A stretch of DNA of 64,000 bases from WHSW01 sp963769945 (lineage in GTDB: Bacteria; Actinomycetota; Thermoleophilia; Solirubrobacterales; 70-9): assembly GCA_963769945.1 (NCBI GenBank), contig CAVYOA010000014.1:372001-436000 (forward strand), given 5' to 3'. How positions within the stretch are numbered: the stretch's first letter is position 1; each line of letters opens with the position of its first letter. A program made the position numbers and the translations under genes. The notes below the pieces were generated by a model. It was not told the DNA's origin and ran no database searches. It was given only the letters and a program-made list of their open reading frames with translations. Positions 51,047 through 60,566 of this stretch are shown here, piece by piece.

Positions 51047-53611
51047 GTGGCCCAACCTGCGCGCTCGTTTACCCTCGCCCCGTTCGACTACAAGGAAGCT
51101 CGCGCGCTGATGAGCGCCCTCGACCTGGCCGAGCCGGTCGCGGTGACGCTGGTTCGACGCGGCTTTCACACTGTCGAGGCGGCGCGGGAGTTTCTCGACG
51201 CCGCTGAGGATCACGACCCTTACCGCTTCGATGCCATGGCCGAGATCGTGGCTCGCATTCACGCTGCGATCGCGGCTGGCAAGCGGATCACAGTGCATGG
51301 CGACTACGACGTCGACGGTGTCTGCTCGACGGCGATCGCGATCAGGGCGCTGCGTGAGCTTGGCGCCGACTGCGACTGGCTGATTCCGGGGCGCCAGGAC
51401 GACGGCTACGGCCTCACCCAAGCGACGATCGAGAAGCTCGTCAGCCGCGGCACCCAGCTGCTGATCACCGCCGACTGCGGGATCACTTCGGTGGCCGAGG
51501 TGGCCGCCGCCCGCGAGCTCGACATCGACGTCATTGTCACCGACCACCACCAGCCCGGTGCGGAGCTTCCCGACTGTCCAATTCTGCATCCAGTCGTAAG
51601 CGGGTATCCGTTCGCCGATCTCTGTGCGACAGGGGTTACCTACAAGCTTGCGACGGCGTTGCTCGACACCTGCCTCGACGACGAGCTCGACCTCGTCGCC
51701 TTGGCCACGGTCGCCGATCTAGTTCCGCTTCAGGGTGAGAACCGAGCTCTGGTACGGCGCGGCTTGGCGCAAGCGCGGCGGGCTCAGCGACCCGGCCTGC
51801 GCGCGTTGATGGCGACATCGTCGATCACGCCCGAGCGCCTGGACGAGGGCGACATCGCCTTTCGCCTTGGACCGCGGATCAACGCCGCCGGTCGTCTCTA
51901 TCGCGCCGACGCCGGGGTCGAGCTGATGCTCACCGACGACCCGGCCCGCGCCGCCGAGATCGCCACCGAGCTCGATCGTGCCAACTACGAACGCCGCGAT
52001 GTCGAGCGCGGCGTGCTCGCCGAGGCGGAGGCCGCTCGCCGCGATCTGCCGCAGCGGGCAGGCGACGCCGCCGGCCTGGTGCTTGCCGGCGAGGGCTGGC
52101 ATCCGGGTGTCGTCGGCATTGTCGCCTCGCGCCTGGTCGAGCGCCATCGCAGGCCGGTCGTGCTGATTGCCCTCGACGGCGAGGGTCACGGCCGGGGCTC
52201 GGGGCGCAGCGTTCCCGGCTTCGACCTGCTTGCGGCACTCGAGGCCTGCGGCGAGCACCTGACCCGCTTTGGCGGCCATCGCGCGGCCGCCGGCCTCGAG
52301 ATCGAGGCCGAGCACGTCGCGAGCTTTCGCGAGGCATTCGCTGCATACGCGGCCACCGCCCTAGCCGGCGCCGAGCCGCTCGCAGTTGAGGTGGTGGACG
52401 CGGTCGTCGGTGGCGAGAGCCTCGGTCACGATGTCGCCGAGCAGCTGTCGAGGTTGGCGCCCTTCGGCAAGGGCAACCCGAGCGTCAGGCTGCTGGTCGC
52501 TGGTGCGAAGGTCGCCGATGTGCGGCCGATGGGCGAGGAGGGACGCCACGCACGCTTCAGCCTCGCCAGCGGCAATCGGCGCGCGCTTGGCGTCGCTTTT
52601 CAGGTCAACGGCGAGCTCGATGCCGCCGCGCGTTCGGGCCCGCTAGACGTGTCGGTCGAGCTCGAGCTCAACGAGTGGAACGGTTCGGTCGAACCGCGCG
52701 TCGTGCTCGGCAGCCTGTTCTCATCCGCGGGCGGTGCCGAGGCGCAGGTCACCAACCCGTCACCCGTCGACGGGGCGATTGACGACGAGGAGTTCTGGCG
52801 TCGCCACGACGCCGAGTTCGAGGCTGACCTTGCGTCGTGGCCGCCGGCGGTCGCGCGCGGCCCGCAACGCGTGTTAGTCGAGCGCGCCGGCGCCTCGGCG
52901 GTGGCGACGCTTGCGGCCATGGTGTCAAGCGGTGAGGTGGTGCTCGCGGTCTGCGCGGATGCGATCCGCCGACGCGAGCTGGTCGAGCACGCTGCGCGCC
53001 CGGCGCGCTTTGGCGGCGGCGCCGTTGCCCTCGTCTGCGCTCGCTTGGCCGACGCTTGGAACCGCAGCGAGCGCGATCGAGTGCAAGCTGTCGGCGCCGG
53101 CGTCGTGCTCGCCGACTGGGACGCTCTGGCTCGCGATCCTGAGATGGTCGATGAGTATCGACAGGTGCTCGTCATCGACCCGGCACCGTTTGCGCATCTC
53201 GACCAGCTCGCTCGCGCAGGCAACGGCTACCTGCATTTGGTCGACGGTCGCAGCGAGGGCGAGTTCGCACTGCATGTCCATCAAGATCAGTGGCCGTCGC
53301 GCGCATCGCTGGCCGCGCTGTACCGAGGCCTCGCCTCGGCCCACACGCACCACGACGCGGCCGCGTTTCGGTGTCTTCTCACCGATAGCACCCGCGCTCA
53401 TCCGCACTCGCCAGAGGTGGGCGCGCGAATGACCCGCGTGCTGTGCGAGCTCGGGCTCGTCGATCGCAGCGGCTCCGGCGCGAACCAGGCGTTTGGGGCC
53501 GTATCCTCGCAGGGGACAGATCTGGAGAAATCTGTTGCGTTTAGCGCCTACCGTGACCGCTACGAGGACGGCAAACGATGGCTGACCGAACGAAGACAGA
53601 GCCCGGGCTAG
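51047..53611 (+). CDS. recJ: Single-stranded-DNA-specific exonuclease RecJ with a long C-terminal extension
   Basis: 854 residues, against about 560-580 usual. 5'-3' exonuclease in recombination and mismatch repair. DHH domain: VHGDYDVDGVCSTAIAIRAL near residue 84, TADCGITS and VTDHHQPG near 165. DHHA1 domain with FGGHRAAAGLEIEAEH near 408, then an OB fold to about 570. The extra 275 residues (from about 580) contain WPPAVARGPQRVLVERAGASA, strand-helix repeats and HTHHDAAAF; they look like a degenerate RecA/helicase-like or LID domain but have no Walker motif. The 3' end overlaps the rel start by 34 bases. Confidence 0.92.
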   Translation: MAQPARSFTLAPFDYKEARALMSALDLAEPVAVTLVRRGFHTVEAAREFLDAAEDHDPYRFDAMAEIVARIHAAIAAGKRITVHGDYDVDGVCSTAIAIRALRELGADCDWLIPGRQDDGYGLTQATIEKLVSRGTQLLITADCGITSVAEVAAARELDIDVIVTDHHQPGAELPDCPILHPVVSGYPFADLCATGVTYKLATALLDTCLDDELDLVALATVADLVPLQGENRALVRRGLAQARRAQRPGLRALMATSSITPERLDEGDIAFRLGPRINAAGRLYRADAGVELMLTDDPARAAEIATELDRANYERRDVERGVLAEAEAARRDLPQRAGDAAGLVLAGEGWHPGVVGIVASRLVERHRRPVVLIALDGEGHGRGSGRSVPGFDLLAALEACGEHLTRFGGHRAAAGLEIEAEHVASFREAFAAYAATALAGAEPLAVEVVDAVVGGESLGHDVAEQLSRLAPFGKGNPSVRLLVAGAKVADVRPMGEEGRHARFSLASGNRRALGVAFQVNGELDAAARSGPLDVSVELELNEWNGSVEPRVVLGSLFSSAGGAEAQVTNPSPVDGAIDDEEFWRRHDAEFEADLASWPPAVARGPQRVLVERAGASAVATLAAMVSSGEVVLAVCADAIRRRELVEHAARPARFGGGAVALVCARLADAWNRSERDRVQAVGAGVVLADWDALARDPEMVDEYRQVLVIDPAPFAHLDQLARAGNGYLHLVDGRSEGEFALHVHQDQWPSRASLAALYRGLASAHTHHDAAAFRCLLTDSTRAHPHSPEVGARMTRVLCELGLVDRSGSGANQAFGAVSSQGTDLEKSVAFSAYRDRYEDGKRWLTERRQSPG

Positions 53612-55945
53612 AGCGAGAGCACGTCGAGGGCGCTCCGGCGCCCGAAGATCGCGGCGGCCACACACGAGTCGGCGCGCCCACCGAGAGCCACGGCCTGTCC
53701 GCGCCCGTCAACGCGGTCACCAAGGACCTGACCGCCGAAGAGCGCGCCCTACTGGGAGATCTCTTCGCCGTAATCGGTGAGCACACTGCGAGCAGCGGAC
53801 GAGGGTGTCGATCGCGATCAGATCGAACGTGCCTTTGCCTTCGCCTGCGAGCGACACGCCGATCAGCAGCGCCGCTCCGGCGAGGACTTCATCACACACC
53901 CGGTCGAGGTGGCAAAGATCTGCGCCGGCCTGCGTCTCGACACCGAGACGCTTTGTGCCGCACTGCTTCACGACACCGTCGAGGACACAAGCGCCAGCCT
54001 CGAGGAGGTGGCCGAGCTCTTCGGTGAGCCGGTCTCGCAGCTTGTCGACGGCGTCACCAAGCTCACCGGCATCACCTTCCAAAGCCGCGACGAACACCAG
54101 GCCGAGAACTACCGCAAGATGATGGTGGCGATGGCCTCCGACGTGCGGGTCATCTTGATCAAGCTCGCCGATCGCCTGCACAACATGCGCACGCTGGGCT
54201 CGCTGCCGAAGCAAAAGCAGCTTGAGAAGGCGCGCGAGACTCTCGAGATCTACGCGCCGCTCGCTCACCGGCTGGGGATCCACGCGATCAAGTGGGAGCT
54301 CGAGGACCTCTCGTTTCAGTGCTTGCACCCGCGCAAGTACGAGGAGATCAAGAAGCTCGTCGCCCAGCAGCGCACCGAGCGCGAGACCTACGTCTCGGAT
54401 GCAGGCGAGTTTCTCGCCGGCGAGCTGAAGAAGGTTGGCATCGAGGCGCAGATCTCCGGCCGCGCCAAGCACTTCTATTCGATCTACTCGAAGATGAGCA
54501 AGAAGGGCCGCGAGTTCAACGAAATCTATGACCTCACAGCGATGCGCGTGATCGTCGGCTCCGTCAAGGACTGCTACGGGGCGATCGGCATCGTGCACTC
54601 GATCTGGAAGCCGCTGCCCGGGCGCTTCAAGGACTTCGTCGCGACGCCGCGGCTCAACCTCTATCAGGCGCTGCACACCACGGTCATTGGCCCTGAGGGC
54701 AGGCCGCTGGAGATCCAGATCCGCACGCCCGACATGCACGAAACGGCCGAGTACGGGATCGCGGCGCACGTGATCTACAAGGAGAACGGTAAGGGCTCAC
54801 CCGACGGCCAGCGCGAGAAGATGACCTGGCTGCGACAGCTGCTCGAGACCGACGGCGAGGGTGATCCGGCGGAGTTCCTGGAGGCGCTCAAGGTCGACCT
54901 GTTCGAGGACGAGGTTTTCGTCTTTACGCCCAAGGGTGAGCTCAAGAACCTTTCCGCCGGCTCGACGCCGCTGGACTTCGCCTACGCCGTGCACACCGAT
55001 ATCGGTCATCGCTGCGTCGGCGCCAAGGTCAACAACAAGATCGTGCCGCTGCATTACTCGCTGCGCAGCGGCGACATCGTCGAGATCCTGACCTCCAAGC
55101 AGGAACGTGGCCCGTCGCGTGACTGGCTCGCCCTAGTGCGCACCAGTCGTGCTCGCAACAAGATCCGCGCCTCGCTCAAGCGTGAGCGCCGCGAGGACGC
55201 CGAGCGTCGCGGACGCGAACAGCTGCACGCGGCGCTGAAGAAGAACGGCCTGCCGCCACAGCGCATCGCCGGCTCACCGCTGTTGGCCGACGTCACCCGC
55301 GAGATGGGCTTTCGCAAGGCGGACGACTTCTACGTCGCGCTCGGGCAGGCAAAGATCTCGGCCAAGACGGCGGTCCACAAGGTGATGCTGCGTCTCAAGC
55401 AAGGCGACGCGGTCGCCGGTGACGAAACCGAGGCGCGTCTGGCGAGTGTGCTCGAGGGCCGCGACGAGCGCCAGCGCCGCACGCAGGACGCATCCAACTA
55501 CGGGATCAAGGTCGAGGGCGTCGACGACGTGGTCGTTCGTCTCGCCGAGTGCTGTCATCCGGTCCCCGGCGACGAGATCGTCGGCTATGTGTCGCTCGGT
55601 CGTGGGATCACGATTCATCGCGACGACTGCAAGAACGTCGCCGCGCTGCGCAAGTCGCCCGAGCGCTTCACCGGCGTCGGCTGGGCTGGCGACAACGCGA
55701 CGTCCTATCGGGTCGAGCTTCAGGTCGACGCTTGGGATCGAACGCGCTTACTCGAGGACCTGACGCGGACCTTCTCCGAGGCCGGGATCAACATCCTCGA
55801 GGCCAACTGCTCGACGAAGCATCCGATGGTGCGAAACCGCTTCGTCGTCGAAGTCGGCGATTCCCAGCAGCTCAAGGCCTGCATCGGCCGTCTCCGCAGC
55901 CTGGAAGCGGTTTTCGACGCTTACCGAGTTACGCCGACCGATTGA
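53578..55945 (+). CDS. rel: Bifunctional (p)ppGpp synthetase/hydrolase Rel, likely one frameshift near the N-terminus
   Basis: The main frame runs from GTG 53777 to 55945 (722 residues). The HD domain is intact (HDTVEDT near residue 58 of that frame), the synthetase has GRFKDFVATPRLNLYQALHTTV with the RxKD motif of bifunctional enzymes, then a TGS domain (DEVFVFTPKGELKNL) and a C-terminal ACT domain (LLEDLTRTFSEAGINILEANC). An upstream frame from ATG 53578 encodes a well-coded N-terminus (TEERALLGDLFAVIGEH-like) that joins the main frame if one base is added or removed near 53790, giving the expected N-terminal extension. Starting at 53777 is the alternative. It regulates the stringent response. 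Confidence 0.9.
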
Positions 55946-56827
55946 GCCGGCGCCCGGGAACCGGCGCTCGCCGCGCGAGGGCAGGCGTTTCGGTTGTGGT
56001 GCCATTGAGCGGTGACGAGGAGTACGCGACGGCCGCGCGGCGGGCCTTCGCTGGGCTCAAGCTGGCCGAAGCCGACGAGCTGATCGTCGCCGACAACTCG
56101 CGCGTTGGCGTGGCGCGGTCGATCCTCGCCGAGATCGCCACCGTGGTCGCCGCGACGGGGGAGAGGTCCTCCTACTACGCGCGAAATCGGGGCGCGGCCG
56201 AGGCGACGAACGAATGGCTGTTGTTCGTCGACGCCGATTGCGTCCCGCCTGCCGACCTGCTCGACCGCTATTTCGACGAGCCGATCGCCGATAGCTGTGG
56301 AGCGCTAGGCGGCGGCATCGTCGGTATTCCCGAGCAGGACACGTTGCTTGCCCGCTACGCCCGCGATCGCAATTTCCTCGACCAGGCAGAGGGCCTTCAC
56401 AGCAGCTCAGGACGGGCGGCCGCAACCGGCAACCTGCTTGTCCGCCGTGCCGCCTTCGCCGACCTGGGGGGATTCGCGGAGGGCATCCGCTCTGGCGGCG
56501 ACATCGATTTCTGCCTGCGCCTGCGAGACCACGGTTGGTCGCTGGCATACCGCCCGCAAGCCGACGGTCGAACACCGCCACCGCGAGAGTCTGGACGAGT
56601 TTCTCGCGATGATCGCCCGCTACGGTGCTGGGTCGCGCTGGCTCAACGAGCGCCATCCCGGCGTCGCGCCTCGCTGGCCGCTCGTCGCGGGACTCCTCGG
56701 CGCCGGCGGCGACGTCTGCGCCCACCTGCTTCACGGTCGCTTCGAGCTCGCCAGCTACCGGGCCATCGACGGTCTCGGCCTGATCGCGCACAACGTCGGC
56801 TATCGCAGCACTAACAAGCCTCGCTGA
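55942..56827 (+). pseudogene. Family 2 glycosyltransferase, one frameshift
   Basis: TTG 55942 overlaps the rel stop (TTGA). GT2 motifs: AGVSVVVPLSGDEEYATAARR, ELIVADNSRVG, YARNRGAAEATNEWLLFVDADCVPP (DxD) and SGGDIDFCLRLRDHGWSLAYRP near residue 195. Near 56560 the frame changes and continues VEHRHRESLDEFLAMIARYGAGSRWL, AGLLGAGGDVCAHLLHGRFELASYRAIDG to a stop at 56827. One inserted or missing base in the run CCGCAAGCCG explains it; no internal stop. Probably adds sugars to a surface polymer; acceptor unknown. Confidence 0.78.
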
Positions 56828-56878
56828 GCATCCCGAAGGCCGAGCGGCTCGAGATGCCCAGCTATCCTCGCCGACCCC

Positions 56879-58534
56879 ATGTCCTCCGAATACATCTTCT
56901 CCATGTACAAGGTCTCGCGCACCCATCCGCCCGACAAAAAGGTGCTCGATGACGTCTCGCTGAGCTTCTTTCCGGGTGCGAAGATCGGTGTTCTCGGATA
57001 CAACGGCGCCGGTAAGTCGACGCTGCTTCGGATCATGGCCGGTGTCGACACCGATTACCGCGGCGAGGCCACGCTTCATCCCAGTGCCTCGGTTGGCATG
57101 CTCGAGCAGGAGCCTAAGCTCGACGAGACCAAGGACGTCAAAGCGAACGTCGAGGATGGCGTTCGCGAGCTGCGCGACCTCGTCGATCGCTACAACGAGG
57201 TCGCGGCCAACTACACCGACGAGACCGCCGACGAGTTCGCCCGGCTTCAAGACCAGATCGACGCTGCTGATGCTTGGAATCTCGACACCATGCTCGACAC
57301 GGCGATGGACGCGCTGCGCCTGCCACCCGCCGACGCAGACGTCTCCAAGCTCTCCGGCGGCGAGCGCCGCCGTGTCGCGCTTTGCCGTCTCCTGTTGCAG
57401 GCGCCCGACCTGCTGTTGCTCGACGAGCCCACCAACCATCTCGACGCGGAGTCGGTCGCCTGGCTCGAGCGACACCTCGAGGAGTACAAGGGCACGATCG
57501 TCGCCGTCACCCACGACCGCTACTTCCTCGACAACGTCGCCGGCTGGATCCTCGAGCTCGATCGCGGCCGCGGCATCCCCTTCCAGGGCAACTACTCGTC
57601 CTGGCTCGAGCAAAAGCAGGAGCGCCTGAGCCAGGAGAAGCGCAAGGACACCGCCCGCGCTCGCACGCTCGCCGCCGAGCTCGAGTGGGTGCGCGAGAAC
57701 CCCAAGGGCAGGCGCAAGAAGTCGAAAGCTCGGCTAGCGCGCTACGAGGCCCTACTTGCCGAGGATCGAAACGTCAAGCTCGACAACGTTCAGATCCACA
57801 TCCCGGCGGGACCGCGGCTCGGCGGGCAGGTGATCGAGACCGAAGGCCTGCGCAAGGGCTTCGGCGACAAGCTGTTGATCGAGGATCTCTCGTTCTCGTT
57901 GCCGCCGGCCGGCATCGTCGGGGTGATCGGGCCCAACGGCGCCGGCAAGACGACCTTGTTTCGGATGATCGTCGGCGACGAGCAGCCCGATGAGGGCAGC
58001 CTGACTTTGGGCGACACGGTCGAGCTCGCCTACGTCGATCAGTCGCGCGAGTCGCTCGACGGTGAGAAGACCGTCTGGGAGGAGATCTCTGACGGCTATG
58101 AGTCGATCAAGGTGGGCGAGCGCGAGCTCAACTCGCGCGCCTACGTCGGCGGCTTCAACTTCAAGGGATCCGACCAGCAGCGCACTGTCGGCACGCTTTC
58201 AGGCGGCGAGCGAAACCGCGTGCACCTGGCGAAGTTGCTGCGCTCTGGCGGCAACCTGCTGCTGTTGGACGAGCCGACCAACGATCTCGACGTCGATACG
58301 TTGCGGGCACTCGAGGAGGCGCTGCTCGCGTTCGCGGGTTGCGCCGTGATCATCTCCCACGATCGCTGGTTTCTCGACCGCGTCGCCACCCACATCCTCG
58401 CCTTTGAGGGCGACTCGCAGGTGCGTTGGTTCGAGGGCAATCTCGATGCCTACGAAGAGAATCGCCGCGAGCGCCTCGGAGCGGAGGCCGATCGCCCACA
58501 CCGGATCACCTACAAGAAGCTGGTCCGCGCGTGA
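56879..58534 (+). CDS. ettA: Energy-dependent translational throttle protein EttA
   Basis: 551 residues. ABC-F protein that binds the ribosomal E site and gates first peptide bond formation according to ATP. Start IFSMYKVSRTHPPDKKVLDDV is the EttA signature. Two ABC domains: Walker A GYNGAGKSTLLR and GPNGAGKTTLFR, signatures LSGGERRRVALCRLL and LSGGERNRVHLAKLL, Walker B LLLLDEPTNHLD and LLLLDEPTNDLD. The arm and linker regions have typical Lys-rich helices (WVRENPKGRRKKSKARLARYEALL). TATCCT lies ten bases before ATG. Confidence 0.96.
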   Translation: MSSEYIFSMYKVSRTHPPDKKVLDDVSLSFFPGAKIGVLGYNGAGKSTLLRIMAGVDTDYRGEATLHPSASVGMLEQEPKLDETKDVKANVEDGVRELRDLVDRYNEVAANYTDETADEFARLQDQIDAADAWNLDTMLDTAMDALRLPPADADVSKLSGGERRRVALCRLLLQAPDLLLLDEPTNHLDAESVAWLERHLEEYKGTIVAVTHDRYFLDNVAGWILELDRGRGIPFQGNYSSWLEQKQERLSQEKRKDTARARTLAAELEWVRENPKGRRKKSKARLARYEALLAEDRNVKLDNVQIHIPAGPRLGGQVIETEGLRKGFGDKLLIEDLSFSLPPAGIVGVIGPNGAGKTTLFRMIVGDEQPDEGSLTLGDTVELAYVDQSRESLDGEKTVWEEISDGYESIKVGERELNSRAYVGGFNFKGSDQQRTVGTLSGGERNRVHLAKLLRSGGNLLLLDEPTNDLDVDTLRALEEALLAFAGCAVIISHDRWFLDRVATHILAFEGDSQVRWFEGNLDAYEENRRERLGAEADRPHRITYKKLVRA

Positions 58535-58552
58535 GCGGGTCTGACCCAGCCG

Positions 58553-59686
58553 TCAGCGCTTGCGCGTGCCGTAACGCTGCACGAGCGCTCGATAGGTATC
58601 GAACGCCGGCTTGGGCGAATAGTCCGCGCGCAGCAGGCCGACGTTGTCAAAGAGGTCGCTGCCGTCGGGGCGGTTGTCGCGCAGGTTGAAGTAGCGGTAG
58701 TCGGTGATGCCGAGCGTGCCCGAGTAGGCATAGGTCGCTTCGATCGTGCTTTCAAGCTCGGCGACCTGACGCTCCTCAGGACGGCGAGAGTTGCTCGCGT
58801 AGCCGTTCTCGGAGACCCATACAGCGACGTCGCCGCCGATTCCCGCCTGGGGCATGAAACAGTCGCGAACCAGGGTGAGCCCTTCGATCGTTGCCTCGCC
58901 CGCCGTCTGGGTCACAAGCGCCGGTGGCCAGAACAAGCCCGGATAGAGCTGCACGCCGACGTAGTCGAGCGCTGTGAAAAAACGCGGGCGGGCGAGCTCG
59001 CCGATCGAGCGCCAGAACTTGCTGTCCTCCTCGGGCACGTAGCGATAGGCGTAGGAGAAGCCAAGCTCGACGTCCTCTCGCCCGATGCGGTCGAGTGAGC
59101 GCCGCGCCGTCGGGATGCCGCGCACGATTGCCTCGATCGCCCCGTCGTAAGCCCCGTCCGAGGTGTTCTCGGAGATTGGCAGGTTGACCTCGTTTGTGAT
59201 CGTCAGCGAGACGAGCGCCGGGTTGCTTCCCAGGGCCTTGGATGCGCGGCGAACAAAGCGCCGCCAAGCTGCGATATCGCCTTCGTGCTCGGGACTTGGG
59301 TGATATCTGACCTGGGACTCGATCGCGAATCCGGCGCGCGCGTAGCGACGGGCACGAGCGGCAAAGCGGGCGATGCCGGTGTCGCCGTCGGACATGAACA
59401 AGCGGTTGAGGCGAATCACCATCGTCCGGCGCGGCGGTCGCAGCGCGCCCAGCGCGGCGGAGCGCAGCTTGGCGTTCTCGGCGATGACCTCGCCCTGGAC
59501 GGTGCCGACCGTGCCGGCGAGCTGGGGCGTGATCCCGAAGCGGATGCGGTTCGCGGGCGCCGATAGCGGTGGGGCCGAGGCCTGAAGACAGAGCTGCGAC
59601 GAATCCTGGGCGACGGCGGTGGCGGGGAAGCTCGCGCCGATCAAGACGACCAGGCCCAGCAAGCAAGACGGCGAGCGTCGCGGCAT
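58553..59686 (-). CDS. Secreted GH-A-clan-like glycosidase of unknown specificity
   Basis: 377 residues from ATG 59686. Signal peptide CLLGLVVLIGASFPATAVA. Beta/alpha barrel features: RTMVIRLNRLFM, VSLTITNEVNLPIS (an Asn-Glu pair in the acid/base position), FFTALDYVGVQLYPGLFWPP and DVAVWVSENGYASNSRR with a Glu in the nucleophile strand, then a conserved YRYFNLRDNRPDGSDLFDNVGLL. The pattern matches retaining glycosidases of clan GH-A (for example GH39/GH10-like), but I cannot name the family. It converges on ettA with an 18-base gap. Confidence 0.65.
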   Translation of the reverse strand: MPRRSPSCLLGLVVLIGASFPATAVAQDSSQLCLQASAPPLSAPANRIRFGITPQLAGTVGTVQGEVIAENAKLRSAALGALRPPRRTMVIRLNRLFMSDGDTGIARFAARARRYARAGFAIESQVRYHPSPEHEGDIAAWRRFVRRASKALGSNPALVSLTITNEVNLPISENTSDGAYDGAIEAIVRGIPTARRSLDRIGREDVELGFSYAYRYVPEEDSKFWRSIGELARPRFFTALDYVGVQLYPGLFWPPALVTQTAGEATIEGLTLVRDCFMPQAGIGGDVAVWVSENGYASNSRRPEERQVAELESTIEATYAYSGTLGITDYRYFNLRDNRPDGSDLFDNVGLLRADYSPKPAFDTYRALVQRYGTRKR

Positions 59687-59730
59687 CCTGGGATTCTCCA
59701 CCCAAGCGCCGCGACGCTGCGCCGGTTCGA

Positions 59731-60066
59731 CTAGTCGTCGTCGCCGGCCTCGGTCTCGCCGTCCTCGGCTTCCTCGCCGACGACGTTGAACTGGCGGTCG
59801 AGCTGCACGTCGACCTCGCTGCCATCGTCGAGCGTGACCTCGACCTCGTAGTAGCTCTCCTCGTCGCCGACCTCCGTGGCCGTGACGCTGCCCTCGCCGG
59901 TCGCATTCAGCGCTGCGGCACTGGCGTCGTCGAGGGCGCTGCCGCTGATGGCGACGTCGGGACCCTCGGCGGCGTCCTCGCCTCCGGCGGCGACGGCGAC
60001 ACCGACTCCACCGGCGGCGACCGCAAGCGCGGTGGCTGCGGCGATCAACTTGTTGCGTGTTGTCAT
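59731..60066 (-). CDS. Secreted PepSY domain protein
   Basis: 111 residues. Signal peptide ATALAVAAGGVGVAVAAGGED. One PepSY unit: ISGSALDDASAAALNATGEG, ESYYEVEVTLDDGSEVDVQLD and FNVVGEEAEDG, and an acidic tail. AAGGAG is seven bases before ATG. PepSY proteins often inhibit proteases or sense the envelope. Confidence 0.8.
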   Translation of the reverse strand: MTTRNKLIAAATALAVAAGGVGVAVAAGGEDAAEGPDVAISGSALDDASAAALNATGEGSVTATEVGDEESYYEVEVTLDDGSEVDVQLDRQFNVVGEEAEDGETEAGDDD

Positions 60067-60140
60067 TTGCTGTCTCCTTGGTCGGATTGCGGTTCGACCA
60101 TTGAAGTTGGAGGGGATGAAATGGCCGTGAAAGCCGCGGT

Positions 60141-60566
60141 TCAGCCGATGCGCGCGAGCTCCGCTCGGATCGTTTCAGCGGTTTCAGCCGCGTGCTCGTC
60201 GTGCTCGTAGTTGCGCCGGGGCCAAAAGAATCCGCGCAGGCCGTCCTTCTTCACCCGGGGAACGACGTGGCAATGCAGGTGCGCGACCGACTGGCTGACG
60301 ACGTTGTTCATCGCCACGAATGATCCCTGGGCGCCCATCGCCGCCGGAATCGCCCGGCTCAGCAGCTGCACGTTGGAAAAGAATGGGTCGATCAGCTGCG
60401 CGGGCAAATCAGCCAGCGTCTCGTGATGATCACGCGGGATCAGCAGCGAGTGGCCGTGAAAGACCGGTCGGGTGTCAAGGAACGCGAGCGAGGTCTCGTC
60501 AGCGAGGACGATCTCAGCGGACTCCTGGCCAGCCGCAATGCGGCAGAAGAGGCAATCCTCAGGCAA
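60141..60566 (-). CDS. HIT family nucleotide hydrolase/transferase
   Basis: 141 residues from TTG 60566. Zinc-type start EDCLFCRIAAGQESAEIVLADETSLAFLD, then HSLLIPRDHHETL and the HIT triad VAHLHCHVVPRVK near residue 98. The last residues (FFWPRRNYEHDEHA) form a C-terminal extension. It overlaps the diacylglycerol-kinase-like gene by eight bases. Probably acts on dinucleoside polyphosphates or AMP-lysine. Confidence 0.9.
   Translation of the reverse strand: MPEDCLFCRIAAGQESAEIVLADETSLAFLDTRPVFHGHSLLIPRDHHETLADLPAQLIDPFFSNVQLLSRAIPAAMGAQGSFVAMNNVVSQSVAHLHCHVVPRVKKDGLRGFFWPRRNYEHDEHAAETAETIRAELARIG

Noticed and set aside
53717..54769. 350-codon minus-strand frame over rel
   Set aside because: Antisense to HD and synthetase domains; no independent start signal.
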